Source: Spirochaeta sp. (GTDB taxonomy: Bacteria > Spirochaetota > Spirochaetia > Spirochaetales_E > Spirochaetaceae_B). From it: 6,488 bases of DNA. The translations under genes and the position numbers were made by a program. This document shows positions 1-5,831 of the stretch, piece by piece. The DNA lies in the NCBI GenBank assembly GCA_030590585.1, contig JAUUYD010000139.1:1-6488 (forward strand). The letters run 5' to 3'. The number at the start of each line of letters is the position of its first letter. Positions within the stretch are counted from its first letter, which is position 1. The notes under the pieces are model-generated. The model did not search any database. It was not told the origin of the DNA and saw only the letters and a list, made by a program, of their open reading frames with translations.

Positions 1-143
1 CGGGACATCACTGTGCCCAACCGGCCATGCGTTTGATGGGTATACCGTCAACAGCCAGGGCTTCTCTGGCTCCATACAACACTCATCAGGATATTGATAA
101 ACTGATTGCCGCCGTTAAAGGTGTACAGGAGTACTTCAAATGA
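1..143 (+). CDS. sufS: SufS cysteine desulfurase, C-terminal fragment (5' end outside window)
   Basis: Only the last 46 codons are present, read from base 3 to the TGA at 141-143. They start with GHHCAQP, the active-site loop of group II cysteine desulfurases. The Cys codon at 12-14 is the residue that carries the persulfide taken from L-cysteine. The following stretch (GIPSTARAS, then APYNT and a short helix) matches the usual SufS C-terminus, so the gene ends normally. The PLP-binding lysine and most of the fold lie upstream of the window. The TGA overlaps the sufU start as ATGA, so the two are translationally coupled. SufS hands its persulfide sulfur to SufU for Fe-S cluster assembly on the SufBCD scaffold in the cytoplasm. 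Identification is very secure from the loop alone; whether sufBCD precede it cannot be seen. Confidence 0.95.
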   Translation, partial: GHHCAQPAMRLMGIPSTARASLAPYNTHQDIDKLIAAVKGVQEYFK

Positions 144-589
144 TTCAGCAGAACTCCGGAGATCTGGATGACCTTTATATGGAGATTATTCTCGATCATT
201 ACAAATCTCCCCGGAACAAAGCAGACCTCTCACATATCAGTGATGATGATATGCATGAAAATCCCTCATGTGGTGACAGCTTGAAACTGGAAATCAGTAT
301 GGGAGACGACGGACGCATCGAATCGGTCCGATTCGATGGCCACGGATGCGCCATCAGCACAGCTTCGGCATCACTGATGACCGAACGCCTTCCCGGTAAA
401 ACACCTGAAGAAGCCCGCTCTTTCATCGATATCTTTCTCAAGGTTCTCCGGGGTGAGGAACCTACCTCCCGCCTGGATGAATGGGGTGATCTGGCCGTCC
501 TCGGCGGAGTAGTTCAATTTCCCCTCCGGGTAAAATGCGCAACCCTGGCCTGGCATGCCCTTGAGAAGACGCTGGAAGATTCTACATAA
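140..589 (+). CDS. sufU: SufU, zinc-dependent sulfurtransferase partner of SufS
   Basis: This 149-residue protein has the full SufU pattern: LYMEIILDHYKSPRN near residues 12-26, NPSCGD at 41-46, GHGCAISTASASLM at 67-80, and RVKCATLAW at 130-138. Cys44, Asp46, Cys70 and Cys133 correspond to the zinc ligands and sulfur-accepting site of Bacillus subtilis SufU. In that family the zinc swaps ligands with SufS so that a SufU cysteine accepts the persulfide. The roughly 18-20 residue insertion between Cys70 and Cys133 (the GKTPEEA region) distinguishes SufU from the IscU scaffold. The start is set by AGGAG at 127-131, eight bases before the ATG, and by the ATGA overlap with sufS. It is the last gene of the plus-strand suf unit; the next gene is convergent. 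No clear intrinsic terminator was found between 590 and 701. Confidence 0.96.
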   Translation: MIQQNSGDLDDLYMEIILDHYKSPRNKADLSHISDDDMHENPSCGDSLKLEISMGDDGRIESVRFDGHGCAISTASASLMTERLPGKTPEEARSFIDIFLKVLRGEEPTSRLDEWGDLAVLGGVVQFPLRVKCATLAWHALEKTLEDST

Positions 590-701
590 GTCTTGATACC
601 GTTGTCATTGAACTGGCTTCCGAGTTCTACCCGGATCTGACCATACTGACATTTAACAAGAGAATTTCCGGGAATCTTCAGGCCCTGGGTTTAGCCATGA
701 A

Positions 702-1838
702 TCATTCCCTTGCCGGTTCAATCCTGTATAAAGCTCCGTTATCCGCATCGGTGAGTAGATAAATGAATCCGTCGGGTCCCATACGAACGTCCCGGATACG
801 GCCCAGCCGGCCCTGGAGCAGAATTTCCTGATGAACCACTTTGTTCCCCCGAAGCTCGAGACGACGCAGATGCTTGCCGGCCAGGGCTCCAACGAAGATA
901 TTGCCGTTCCAGCCGGGAAAGGCCGTACCGTTATAGAAGGTCATTCCGGAAGGGGCTATGGACGGCACCCAGTAGATTACGGCATCTTCGATACCGTCCC
1001 CTGTGGTATCCCTTGAGATGATGCTGCCGTTGTAATTGATTCCATATGTCACGACAGGCCATCCGTAATTGGCCCCTTTCCGGATGATATTTACCTCGTC
1101 CCCGCCTTTTGGGCCGTGCTCATGGAGCCAGATATCCCCGGTCAGCGGATGCCGTATGATTCCCTGTGCGTTTCGATGACCATAGCTCCATATTTCCGGG
1201 CTGCCTGAATCGACAAAGGGGGTGTCCGGCGGGATTGTTCCGTCGGGGTTCAGCCGGAGCACACTCCCGTATGGATCGGAGGTATCCTGAGCCCGGTTCC
1301 TCGAACCCCGTTCGCCGAGTGTCATATAGAGAAAACCTTCGGTATCAAATACCAGCCGTGAGCCGAAATGTTTGGTGCTGTTACTCTTTGGCAGTGCACG
1401 ATAGATTATTTCCGTATCTTCCAAGCTCGGCATGCCTCGGGGGGGAATTACAAGACGGCCTCTTGCCACAGCTGTTCCGAAGAGGCCTTTGGATTCTTCT
1501 ACGAAGCTCAGGTATATCACCGATTCATTGGTGAAATTCGGTGAGAGAACCACATCGAGCAGACCACCCTGGCCGATAGCGGCAGCTTCCGGTGTTCCCG
1601 TAACGATGGCGGAAATACCATTACGAATTAATAGAAGCTGTCCTGTTCGTTCGGTGATGAGCAATCCTTCGTCCCCCGGCAGAAAGGCCAGACTCCAGGG
1701 GCGTTCTAAATTTTCGATTACAGGGGAGACAATAAATACTTCTTTTTCAGATTGAACCGAAAAGGGAGAATCGGCAAAACTCAGGGCACTGGAGGTCAGA
1801 AGAAAACAGAAAATGATATTAACAACTGAATAACGCAT
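702..1838 (-). CDS. Exported PQQ-dependent aldose sugar dehydrogenase (YliI/Asd-like)
   Basis: The 378-residue product resembles the six-bladed beta-propeller soluble quinoprotein dehydrogenases, closest by eye to E. coli YliI, which oxidises aldoses with PQQ and calcium in the periplasm. Family landmarks are LERPWSLAFLP (44-54), GQGGLLDVVLSP (89-100), HFGSRLVFD with the probable catalytic His157, EIWSYGHRNAQG (215-226, Arg222), HEHGPKGGDEVNI (239-251), NYGWP (257-261), IRDVRMGPDG near the C-terminus, and a final propeller strand ending GALYRIEP. Residues 1-22 form a signal peptide (hydrophobic 5-20, likely cut after SFA). The length fits the family. An in-frame TAA lies only 9-11 bases upstream of the ATG, so no earlier start is possible. 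No usable ribosome binding site precedes it, and the promoter points to a leaderless mRNA. No PQQ synthesis gene lies in the window. The exact sugar substrate is unknown. Confidence 0.9.
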   Translation of the reverse strand: MRYSVVNIIFCFLLTSSALSFADSPFSVQSEKEVFIVSPVIENLERPWSLAFLPGDEGLLITERTGQLLLIRNGISAIVTGTPEAAAIGQGGLLDVVLSPNFTNESVIYLSFVEESKGLFGTAVARGRLVIPPRGMPSLEDTEIIYRALPKSNSTKHFGSRLVFDTEGFLYMTLGERGSRNRAQDTSDPYGSVLRLNPDGTIPPDTPFVDSGSPEIWSYGHRNAQGIIRHPLTGDIWLHEHGPKGGDEVNIIRKGANYGWPVVTYGINYNGSIISRDTTGDGIEDAVIYWVPSIAPSGMTFYNGTAFPGWNGNIFVGALAGKHLRRLELRGNKVVHQEILLQGRLGRIRDVRMGPDGFIYLLTDADNGALYRIEPARE

Positions 1839-1844
1839 GTCCTG

Positions 1845-1873
1845 AATTTAATTACAGGTTCCGGTAATGTCAA
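1845..1873 (-). promoter_or_regulatory. Promoter of the sugar dehydrogenase gene, predicted leaderless start
   Basis: On the minus strand a perfect -35 TTGACA (1868-1873) is followed, after 17 bases, by TAAATT (1845-1850, four of six matches to TATAAT). Six bases separate the -10 from the ATG at 1838, so the expected +1 falls on the A of the ATG itself. This agrees with the lack of a ribosome binding site. The promoter is back to back with the ridA promoter, with two bases between the -35 boxes. Seen by eye; the start site is inferred. Confidence 0.55.
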
Positions 1874-1875
1874 AA

Positions 1876-1905
1876 TTGCCTCAGCTGTTATTTGAAGGGT
1901 ATAAT
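1876..1905 (+). promoter_or_regulatory. Promoter of ridA
   Basis: TTGCCT (1876-1881, four of six matches to TTGACA) lies 18 bases before a perfect TATAAT (1900-1905). The expected +1 near 1912 leaves a leader of only about 14 bases. That leader consists almost entirely of the ribosome binding site AGGAG (1913-1917), eight bases before the ATG at 1926. The perfect -10 and correct position make this the best-supported promoter in the window. Confidence 0.7.
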
Positions 1906-1925
1906 TCCTCATAGGAGTATCAATA

Positions 1926-2303
1926 ATGAAAAGCGCCATAGTGACGAAGAATGCCCCGGGAGCCCTCGGACCCTACTCTCAGGGAATACGGGCGGGAAAT
2001 CTGCTCTTCGTATCGGGTCAGGTTCCGTTGGTTCCGGGAAGCGGAGCTATACCGGAAGGAATTGCCGCCCAGACCGAACAAAGTCTCAATAATGTCAAAG
2101 CCGTAGTTGAGGCTTCAGGATGCTCAATGGACGATGCTGTGGAAGTGTTGGTATTTTTAAAGGATATGAATGATTTCACGGTTATGAACGGCGTTTATGA
2201 AACGTTCTTCAATGCTCCCTATCCTGCCAGAGCTGCTGTTGAAGTGGCCCGGCTGCCTAAAGATGTTCTTGTGGAAATCAAGTTGACGGCTTACTCGGAA
2301 TAG
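1926..2303 (+). CDS. ridA: RidA family enamine/imine deaminase
   Basis: This 125-residue protein is a complete RidA (YjgF/YER057c/UK114) member, at the family's usual length. Landmarks are PGALGPYSQGI (11-21), LLFVSGQVPLVP (26-37), QTEQSLNNVKAVVEASG (49-65), VFLKDMNDF (76-84), and the signature YPARAAVEVARLPKDVLVEI (99-118). Arg102 and Glu117 correspond to the E. coli RidA arginine and glutamate that bind the substrate carboxylate and position water. The family forms cytoplasmic trimers. They hydrolyse reactive 2-aminoacrylate and related enamines/imines released by PLP enzymes to 2-keto acids and ammonia, protecting other PLP enzymes. The presence of the active-site arginine argues for a true RidA deaminase rather than an Rid4-7 relative. 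It appears monocistronic: its own promoter upstream and an intrinsic terminator about 190 bases downstream. It is divergent from the sugar dehydrogenase. Confidence 0.96.
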   Translation: MKSAIVTKNAPGALGPYSQGIRAGNLLFVSGQVPLVPGSGAIPEGIAAQTEQSLNNVKAVVEASGCSMDDAVEVLVFLKDMNDFTVMNGVYETFFNAPYPARAAVEVARLPKDVLVEIKLTAYSE

Positions 2304-2393
2304 CATAGAGCTTTGTAAAGCGAACAATTGTTAGTCTTTTTACTCCCGGGCTATTGACTTCGGGAATCTGAGAGATAAGGATTAAGTGAGTAA

Positions 2394-2448
2394 GGGATTT
2401 ACGTCTGCTTATGCAGGAAACTGAATCTTTCTCTCCTGCGTAAATTCC
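2394..2448 (+). other. Structured inverted repeat in the ridA 3' region (possible 3'UTR element or small RNA)
   Basis: GGGATTTACG (2394-2403) pairs over its full length with CGTAAATTCC (2439-2448), with one G-U pair. The 35-base loop can fold in two exclusive ways. One is CTGC-TTAT-GCAG (2405-2416). The other uses GCAGGA (2413-2418) with TCCTGC (2434-2439), which competes for the base at 2439. The element lies between the ridA stop and the terminator at 2493, so ridA mRNA should contain it. A TTGACT at 2354-2359 lacks a convincing -10, so an independent small-RNA promoter is not supported. No known RNA family was recognised. Confidence 0.35.
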
Positions 2449-2492
2449 AGTGCTGAATGAGAGCCTCCATTGTAACTTCAACTCCTTCTATT

Positions 2493-2523
2493 GGCCCCGC
2501 GAGAGCGGGGCCTTCTCTTTTAT
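2493..2523 (+). terminator. Intrinsic terminator for ridA transcription
   Basis: GGCCCCGC (2493-2500) and GCGGGGCC (2505-2512) form a perfect 8-bp GC stem around a GAGA loop of GNRA type. A T-rich tail (TTCTCTTTTAT, 2513-2523) follows. The tail is on the plus side only, so the element terminates plus-strand transcripts. The minus-strand operon end at 2520 would form the same stem but without a U-tract. The tail overlaps the stop codon of the convergent oxidoreductase gene. Confidence 0.85.
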
Positions 2524-3695
2524 AAAGAAGTCCAGGCAGCTCCGTTCCCGGATGATTTCAAACAGGCGAATGTAAACTGCATTCCGGCAAGACCATCCTC
2601 GGCTGTGGGAAACCACATTGCAAGGGGGTCGGGTTCGGTGCCGGTAATACGGGAGGCAATGGCCTCTGCAGCATCAGAATAAATATTGGCAAAGGCTTCG
2701 GGAAATCCTTCAGGATGTCCTGCGACAACCCGGCAGACCCGGGCTGATTCCGGATATGTACCCGGGCCGTTTGGGGTTCTAAGCTGAGCCGGTTGTCCCA
2801 GGGGGTAGTAATTCAGGCGCTGGGGAATTTCCTGCCACCATTCAAGGCTGCCCTTGTTTCCTGAAACCCGGATTTTAAGACTGTTTTCAATTCCGGCAGC
2901 AGCTTGAGTCACCCAGAACATTCCCCGGGCGCCGCCCTCAAGGCGGAGCATAGCCCCGGTGAAATCGTGAACAATACGTCCGGGAACGATAGTTCCAACC
3001 TCAGCGGAGAGTTCACTGATTTCTTTTCCGGTTATGAATCTGAGAAGCTGGTGGGCATGGGTGCCGATATCTCCGAGCACAAGGGAAGGGCCGCTCTTTG
3101 ATGGATCGTATTTCCAGCCCCGGTGGGCGGTGGGGTCGTCCTTTTTACTCTCATCGGCCTTACCGCCCTGGACGTATTCCACCTGTACCAGGCGCAACTC
3201 CCCTATCTCATCCGCTTCAACCATGGCTTTTGCCTGACGAACCAGGGGATAACCTGAATAATTATGGGTGAGGCAGAACACCTGACCGGTCTCTTTTGCC
3301 GTGGCAACTATTTCCTCGGCATCTTCAATTGTGTTTGTGATTGGCTTGTCACAGATAACATCGAATCCTGCTTTCATGGCCGCTACAGCATGGGGGTGGT
3401 GGTAATTATTGGGGGTCATGATGGCCACTGCATCGGCGCCGTCATCCCTGGCTGCTTCTGCTGTGAGCATGGCAGTCACATCCGAGTAGGCTCTATCCTC
3501 GGGGAGTCCTATCTCGATGCCGGCTTTGCGGGCCCTTTCCGGGTTCGAGGAAAGAACAGCGGCGACGATATCATAACGGCCGTCCAGCCTGGCGGCGCTG
3601 CGGTGCATCCTGCCTATAAAGGAGCCGGGTCCGCCTCCGATGAGGGCGAGGCGTACAGGCCGTCCCAGTTTTTCAATTACGGGATTCAATGACAT
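2520..3695 (-). CDS. Gfo/Idh/MocA family NAD(P)-dependent oxidoreductase
   Basis: The 391-residue protein has the two-domain Gfo/Idh/MocA layout. An N-terminal Rossmann fold carries LALIGGGPGSFIG (16-28), followed by MHRSAARLDGRYD. TPNNYHHPHAVAAMKAGFDVI (starting at residue 94) leads to CDKPIT at 115-120, the family's [ED]KP motif, whose Lys117 is normally catalytic. The C-terminal domain carries GDIGTHAHQL (208-217) with Asp209 and His213 in the usual substrate and catalytic positions. The family oxidises or reduces hydroxyls of sugars, inositols and related polyols with NAD(P). This subgroup, with a GGGPGSFIG loop and a C-terminus near EDGLAGM, is widespread but mostly uncharacterised, so no substrate is assigned. 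The start follows AAGGA seven bases upstream, inside the end of the preceding AIM24 gene. That gene's TAA directly abuts this ATG (TAAATG), so the two should be translationally coupled. It is the last gene of the operon. Confidence 0.92.
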   Translation of the reverse strand: MSLNPVIEKLGRPVRLALIGGGPGSFIGRMHRSAARLDGRYDIVAAVLSSNPERARKAGIEIGLPEDRAYSDVTAMLTAEAARDDGADAVAIMTPNNYHHPHAVAAMKAGFDVICDKPITNTIEDAEEIVATAKETGQVFCLTHNYSGYPLVRQAKAMVEADEIGELRLVQVEYVQGGKADESKKDDPTAHRGWKYDPSKSGPSLVLGDIGTHAHQLLRFITGKEISELSAEVGTIVPGRIVHDFTGAMLRLEGGARGMFWVTQAAAGIENSLKIRVSGNKGSLEWWQEIPQRLNYYPLGQPAQLRTPNGPGTYPESARVCRVVAGHPEGFPEAFANIYSDAAEAIASRITGTEPDPLAMWFPTAEDGLAGMQFTFACLKSSGNGAAWTSL

Positions 3696-4376
3696 TTATT
3701 TATCCTTTTTCACACGGCGGAAGGCATCCGCCCATCGGACAAAAGCCCGGGTTAGTCTGGTTTGAATCCACACTTTTCCCTCGCCGCTGAAACGGCAGAC
3801 AAGCCCTTCACCCGAGAAGAAAAGGGATTTCATTCCGCCGACGGATTGAACACTGTACTTCAAACCTTCACTAAAGGCCACGATGAAGCCGGTATCAACA
3901 ACGTACTGATCTTTCACATCAACTTCAATGAGGCCTCCGTAGGTATTAAACCATAAATCTCCGGAACCGGAGCACCGGATCATGAACAGTTTTTCTCCGG
4001 AGAAGAAGCCTTTGAAACCCTGAAATTCAATTCCTGTAGTAATTTCGGAACCTGAGGCCAGGAATGATCCGTTCTGGACGAATACCGTTTCATTTTCCAG
4101 GTAGAGATGGGCGATATCCCCCGGGGTTCCGGGAGCCAGGCCGATGTACGCGTCCTTTATTCCTGCGCTGTACTCGTTTATGAAGAGTTTTTCTCCGCTG
4201 ATCATTCTCTTCAGGCCGCCCTTCATCTTTGTTTTCATGGAAATTGAGGTGTCCATTGCGGCCATGGCTTCAGCTTCAACCCTCAGGGTTTTCCCCTCGG
4301 GAATGGTGACGTTGAGAAAGGCAAAGTCAGGAGATGAATCTATGGTATATGGAAAATCTGTTTTATCTGTCTGCAT
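3696..4376 (-). CDS. AIM24/TIGR00266 family protein, third paralogue of the operon
   Basis: This 226-residue protein belongs to the AIM24 family (DUF124/TIGR00266), predicted all-beta, with no signal peptide or membrane helix. It contains three regularly spaced copies of an SGE-LF/V motif: SGEKLFINEYSAG (60-72), SGEKLFMIRCSGSG (126-139) and SGEGLVCRFSGEG (188-200). The second leads into DLWFNTYGGLIEVDV and VDTGFIVAF (161-168); the third leads into KVWIQTR. The N-terminal motif is EAEAM (34-38), where the sister genes have ESGAM or EGGSM, so this copy has lost the glycine of that turn. A charged 14-residue N-terminal extension precedes the domain. AAGGA (4383-4387) lies six bases before the ATG. 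The stop abuts the start of the oxidoreductase gene. The family is named for yeast mitochondrial Aim24, an inner-membrane organisation factor; the bacterial role is unsettled. Confidence 0.88.
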   Translation of the reverse strand: MQTDKTDFPYTIDSSPDFAFLNVTIPEGKTLRVEAEAMAAMDTSISMKTKMKGGLKRMISGEKLFINEYSAGIKDAYIGLAPGTPGDIAHLYLENETVFVQNGSFLASGSEITTGIEFQGFKGFFSGEKLFMIRCSGSGDLWFNTYGGLIEVDVKDQYVVDTGFIVAFSEGLKYSVQSVGGMKSLFFSGEGLVCRFSGEGKVWIQTRLTRAFVRWADAFRRVKKDK

Positions 4377-4389
4377 TGTTAATCCTTCT

Positions 4390-5076
4390 CTATCTCTTTT
4401 TTGGCCGAAGATACGGGGTCAGGCTCTTGCCGAACATCCTGTCTGCATGAGTTTGGCACCATATTCGTCCCTTGCCGGAAAATCGGGAGACAAGCCCTTC
4501 ACCACCGAGGAACGAGGACATCAGGCTCTTTCCGGCCTTGGTAATTTTATATTCAAGAGTATCTTCGAAAGCCGCGACATTACCGGTGTCAACGATGTAT
4601 TCCCCATCGACATCAACAGGGTATAGGGCTCCGAACGCATTGATAATCAGGGTACCGGACCCGGTCATCTTCAGCCATATGAAACTTTCCCCGGAGAAGA
4701 TGTTCTTCATCCCCTGCCAGCTGATACTCATATCCACGGAATCCTCATGAGCGACAAACGATCCGCTTTGAACCATGAGGGCGGTATCTTCCTTCATTAT
4801 CAGGGTTTCCATATCTCCGGTGAGCTTGGCTGCGAGTATCAGCTCTCCTCCATCCGGCCCGGCGGTAAAATGGTTCATGAAGAGTCCCTCTCCACCGAGA
4901 GTCCTGGCGATTCCTTTCAGGACATTACCGCCCTCTTTTTTATGTGTAGTTGTTTTCACAACCATGTCTCCGCTCATGGCAATCATTGAGCCGCCTTCGG
5001 CGGTAATATGCTCACCCGGATTCAGTGTTATCCGGGCTGCGGCCGAAGCCGGCCTTTGTACTATTTCAACCTTCAT
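4390..5076 (-). CDS. AIM24/TIGR00266 family protein, second paralogue of the operon
   Basis: This 228-residue soluble, beta-rich protein belongs to the same family. Landmarks are LNPGEHITAEGGSMIAMSG (18-36), GGEGLFMNHFTAG (61-73), LMVQSGSFVAHEDSV (100-114), SGESFIWLKMTGSG (128-141), VDGEYIVDTGNVAAFE (156-171), GGEGLVSRFSGKG (191-203) and RIWCQTH (204-210). The three [GS]GE motifs are spaced 67 and 63 residues apart, the internal threefold repeat typical of the fold. By eye it is closer to the third paralogue (GSG-L--NA/TFG, VDTG) than to the first (VDNG). The middle repeat has SFIWLK rather than a GL/LF core, and the following WY/WF position is II, a local divergence that may alter a surface. 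GGGGAG (5083-5088) lies six bases before the ATG and overlaps the upstream gene's stop. Thirteen bases separate its own stop from the next start. Molecular function is unknown. Confidence 0.88.
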   Translation of the reverse strand: MKVEIVQRPASAAARITLNPGEHITAEGGSMIAMSGDMVVKTTTHKKEGGNVLKGIARTLGGEGLFMNHFTAGPDGGELILAAKLTGDMETLIMKEDTALMVQSGSFVAHEDSVDMSISWQGMKNIFSGESFIWLKMTGSGTLIINAFGALYPVDVDGEYIVDTGNVAAFEDTLEYKITKAGKSLMSSFLGGEGLVSRFSGKGRIWCQTHADRMFGKSLTPYLRPKKR

Positions 5077-5087
5077 TTAACTCTCCC

Positions 5088-5762
5088 CTAACGGAACTTC
5101 GGATTTATCCAGGCGGCCAGCCCTTTAAGGCTTCTGGTCTGTATCCATATTTTGCCGTTTCCAACGACTCTGGTGACAACTCCCTCACCACCGAACATGG
5201 ATGCGAATAGTCCGCCTGGCAGGGCTATCTTCAGCTTTATATTTTTCTCATAGGCCACCAGAAAGCCGTTGTCCACGAATAATTCACCAACGACTTCACG
5301 TTCTATAATGCCGCCGTATGCGCCGTACCATATGGTTCCGTTGTCTTTCCCACCGACAGCAAGGAGTTTCACAAGACCCTCTCCGACGAACATAGATACA
5401 AAACCTGCCCAGAGTATTTTAACCTTCACATCACCTGATGATGCCAGCCATGCACCTTTTTGCATGCAGAGGGTTTCTCCGTCTTTCAGATCTACACGCC
5501 TGATTTCACCGGGGACATCCTGAGCCAGGGTAACCCTCCGGGTACCGGAGGTATTATTGGAGAATGTGGAGGTTAGCAAGCTTTCGCCGCCGAACCATTT
5601 TTTTCCGAGAGCGGAGAATAAACCTCCGTTGAGATGGGCCTTGAGGTCCATCTCAGCCGACATTGACTGCATTGCGCCGCTCTCGGCGGTCACTTTTTCA
5701 CCGGCTTCCAGGTCGACATGAACGTGGGAAAATGCCGGTCCGCCGGATATTGTCGCTTTCAT
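5088..5762 (-). CDS. AIM24/TIGR00266 family protein, first paralogue of the operon
   Basis: This 224-residue product is the most canonical AIM24 member of the three. It shows LEAGEKVTAESGAMQSMS (18-35), GGLFSALGKKWFGGESLL (46-63), DVPGEIRRVDL (82-92), QKGAWLASSGDVKVK (101-115), GEGLVKLLAVGG (127-138), GTIWYGAYGGIIE (142-154), VDNGFLVAYE (163-172), FGGEGVVTRVVGNGKIWIQTRS (starting at residue 190) and a C-terminal AAWI. It lacks a signal peptide and membrane helix, so it is probably cytoplasmic and at most peripherally membrane-bound. AAGGAG (5768-5773) lies five bases before the ATG. It heads the tight run of four minus-strand genes, 11 bases from the next. Family-level identification is strong; the biochemical function of bacterial AIM24 proteins is not established. 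Some occur near membrane-stress genes of the PspA type, none of which is visible here. Confidence 0.92.
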   Translation of the reverse strand: MKATISGGPAFSHVHVDLEAGEKVTAESGAMQSMSAEMDLKAHLNGGLFSALGKKWFGGESLLTSTFSNNTSGTRRVTLAQDVPGEIRRVDLKDGETLCMQKGAWLASSGDVKVKILWAGFVSMFVGEGLVKLLAVGGKDNGTIWYGAYGGIIEREVVGELFVDNGFLVAYEKNIKLKIALPGGLFASMFGGEGVVTRVVGNGKIWIQTRSLKGLAAWINPKFR

Positions 5763-5803
5763 AAGGACTCCTTACTTTATCATATTAATGCATGAGGGGA
5801 TTG

Positions 5804-5831
5804 TTTATCCGACTTTGGTGAACTATCTCAA
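5804..5831 (-). promoter_or_regulatory. Possible promoter of the AIM24-oxidoreductase operon
   Basis: On the minus strand TTGAGA (5826-5831, five of six matches to TTGACA) lies 16 bases before GATAAA (5804-5809, four of six matches to TATAAT). The predicted start near 5797 leaves a leader of about 35 bases containing the AAGGAG of the first AIM24 gene. The -35 overlaps the stop codon of the upstream small gene. A competing TATGAT at 5779-5784 sits too close to the ribosome binding site. The operon could also be read through from the upstream gene, 65 bases away. Confidence 0.3.

Noticed and set aside
652..680. Imperfect inverted repeat AAGAGAATT...GAATCTT as a terminator for sufU
   Set aside because: The stem is short and interrupted, AT-rich, and lacks a T-tract.
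2399..2470. Minus-strand 23-codon frame beginning MEALIQHWNLRRRERF
   Set aside because: It has AAGGAG 11 bases upstream, which is too far. It lies within the inverted repeat of the ridA 3' region and has no further support.
2278..2481. 67-codon minus-strand open frame over the ridA 3' end
   Set aside because: It needs a TTG start directly abutting GGAG, overlaps ridA, and encodes nothing protein-like. It is best explained as chance.
2493..2512. Use of the GC-rich hairpin as a bidirectional terminator for the oxidoreductase operon
   Set aside because: On the minus strand the stem is followed by AATAGAAGG, without a U-tract, so only plus-strand termination is supported.
3264..3692. 142-codon plus-strand open frame inside the oxidoreductase gene
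   Set aside because: It is an antisense shadow of a well-conserved gene. Its product is of low complexity and has no family features.
4144..4626. 160-codon plus-strand open frame across two AIM24 genes
   Set aside because: It is antisense to two clearly conserved genes and spans their junction, with no ribosome binding site or recognisable domain.
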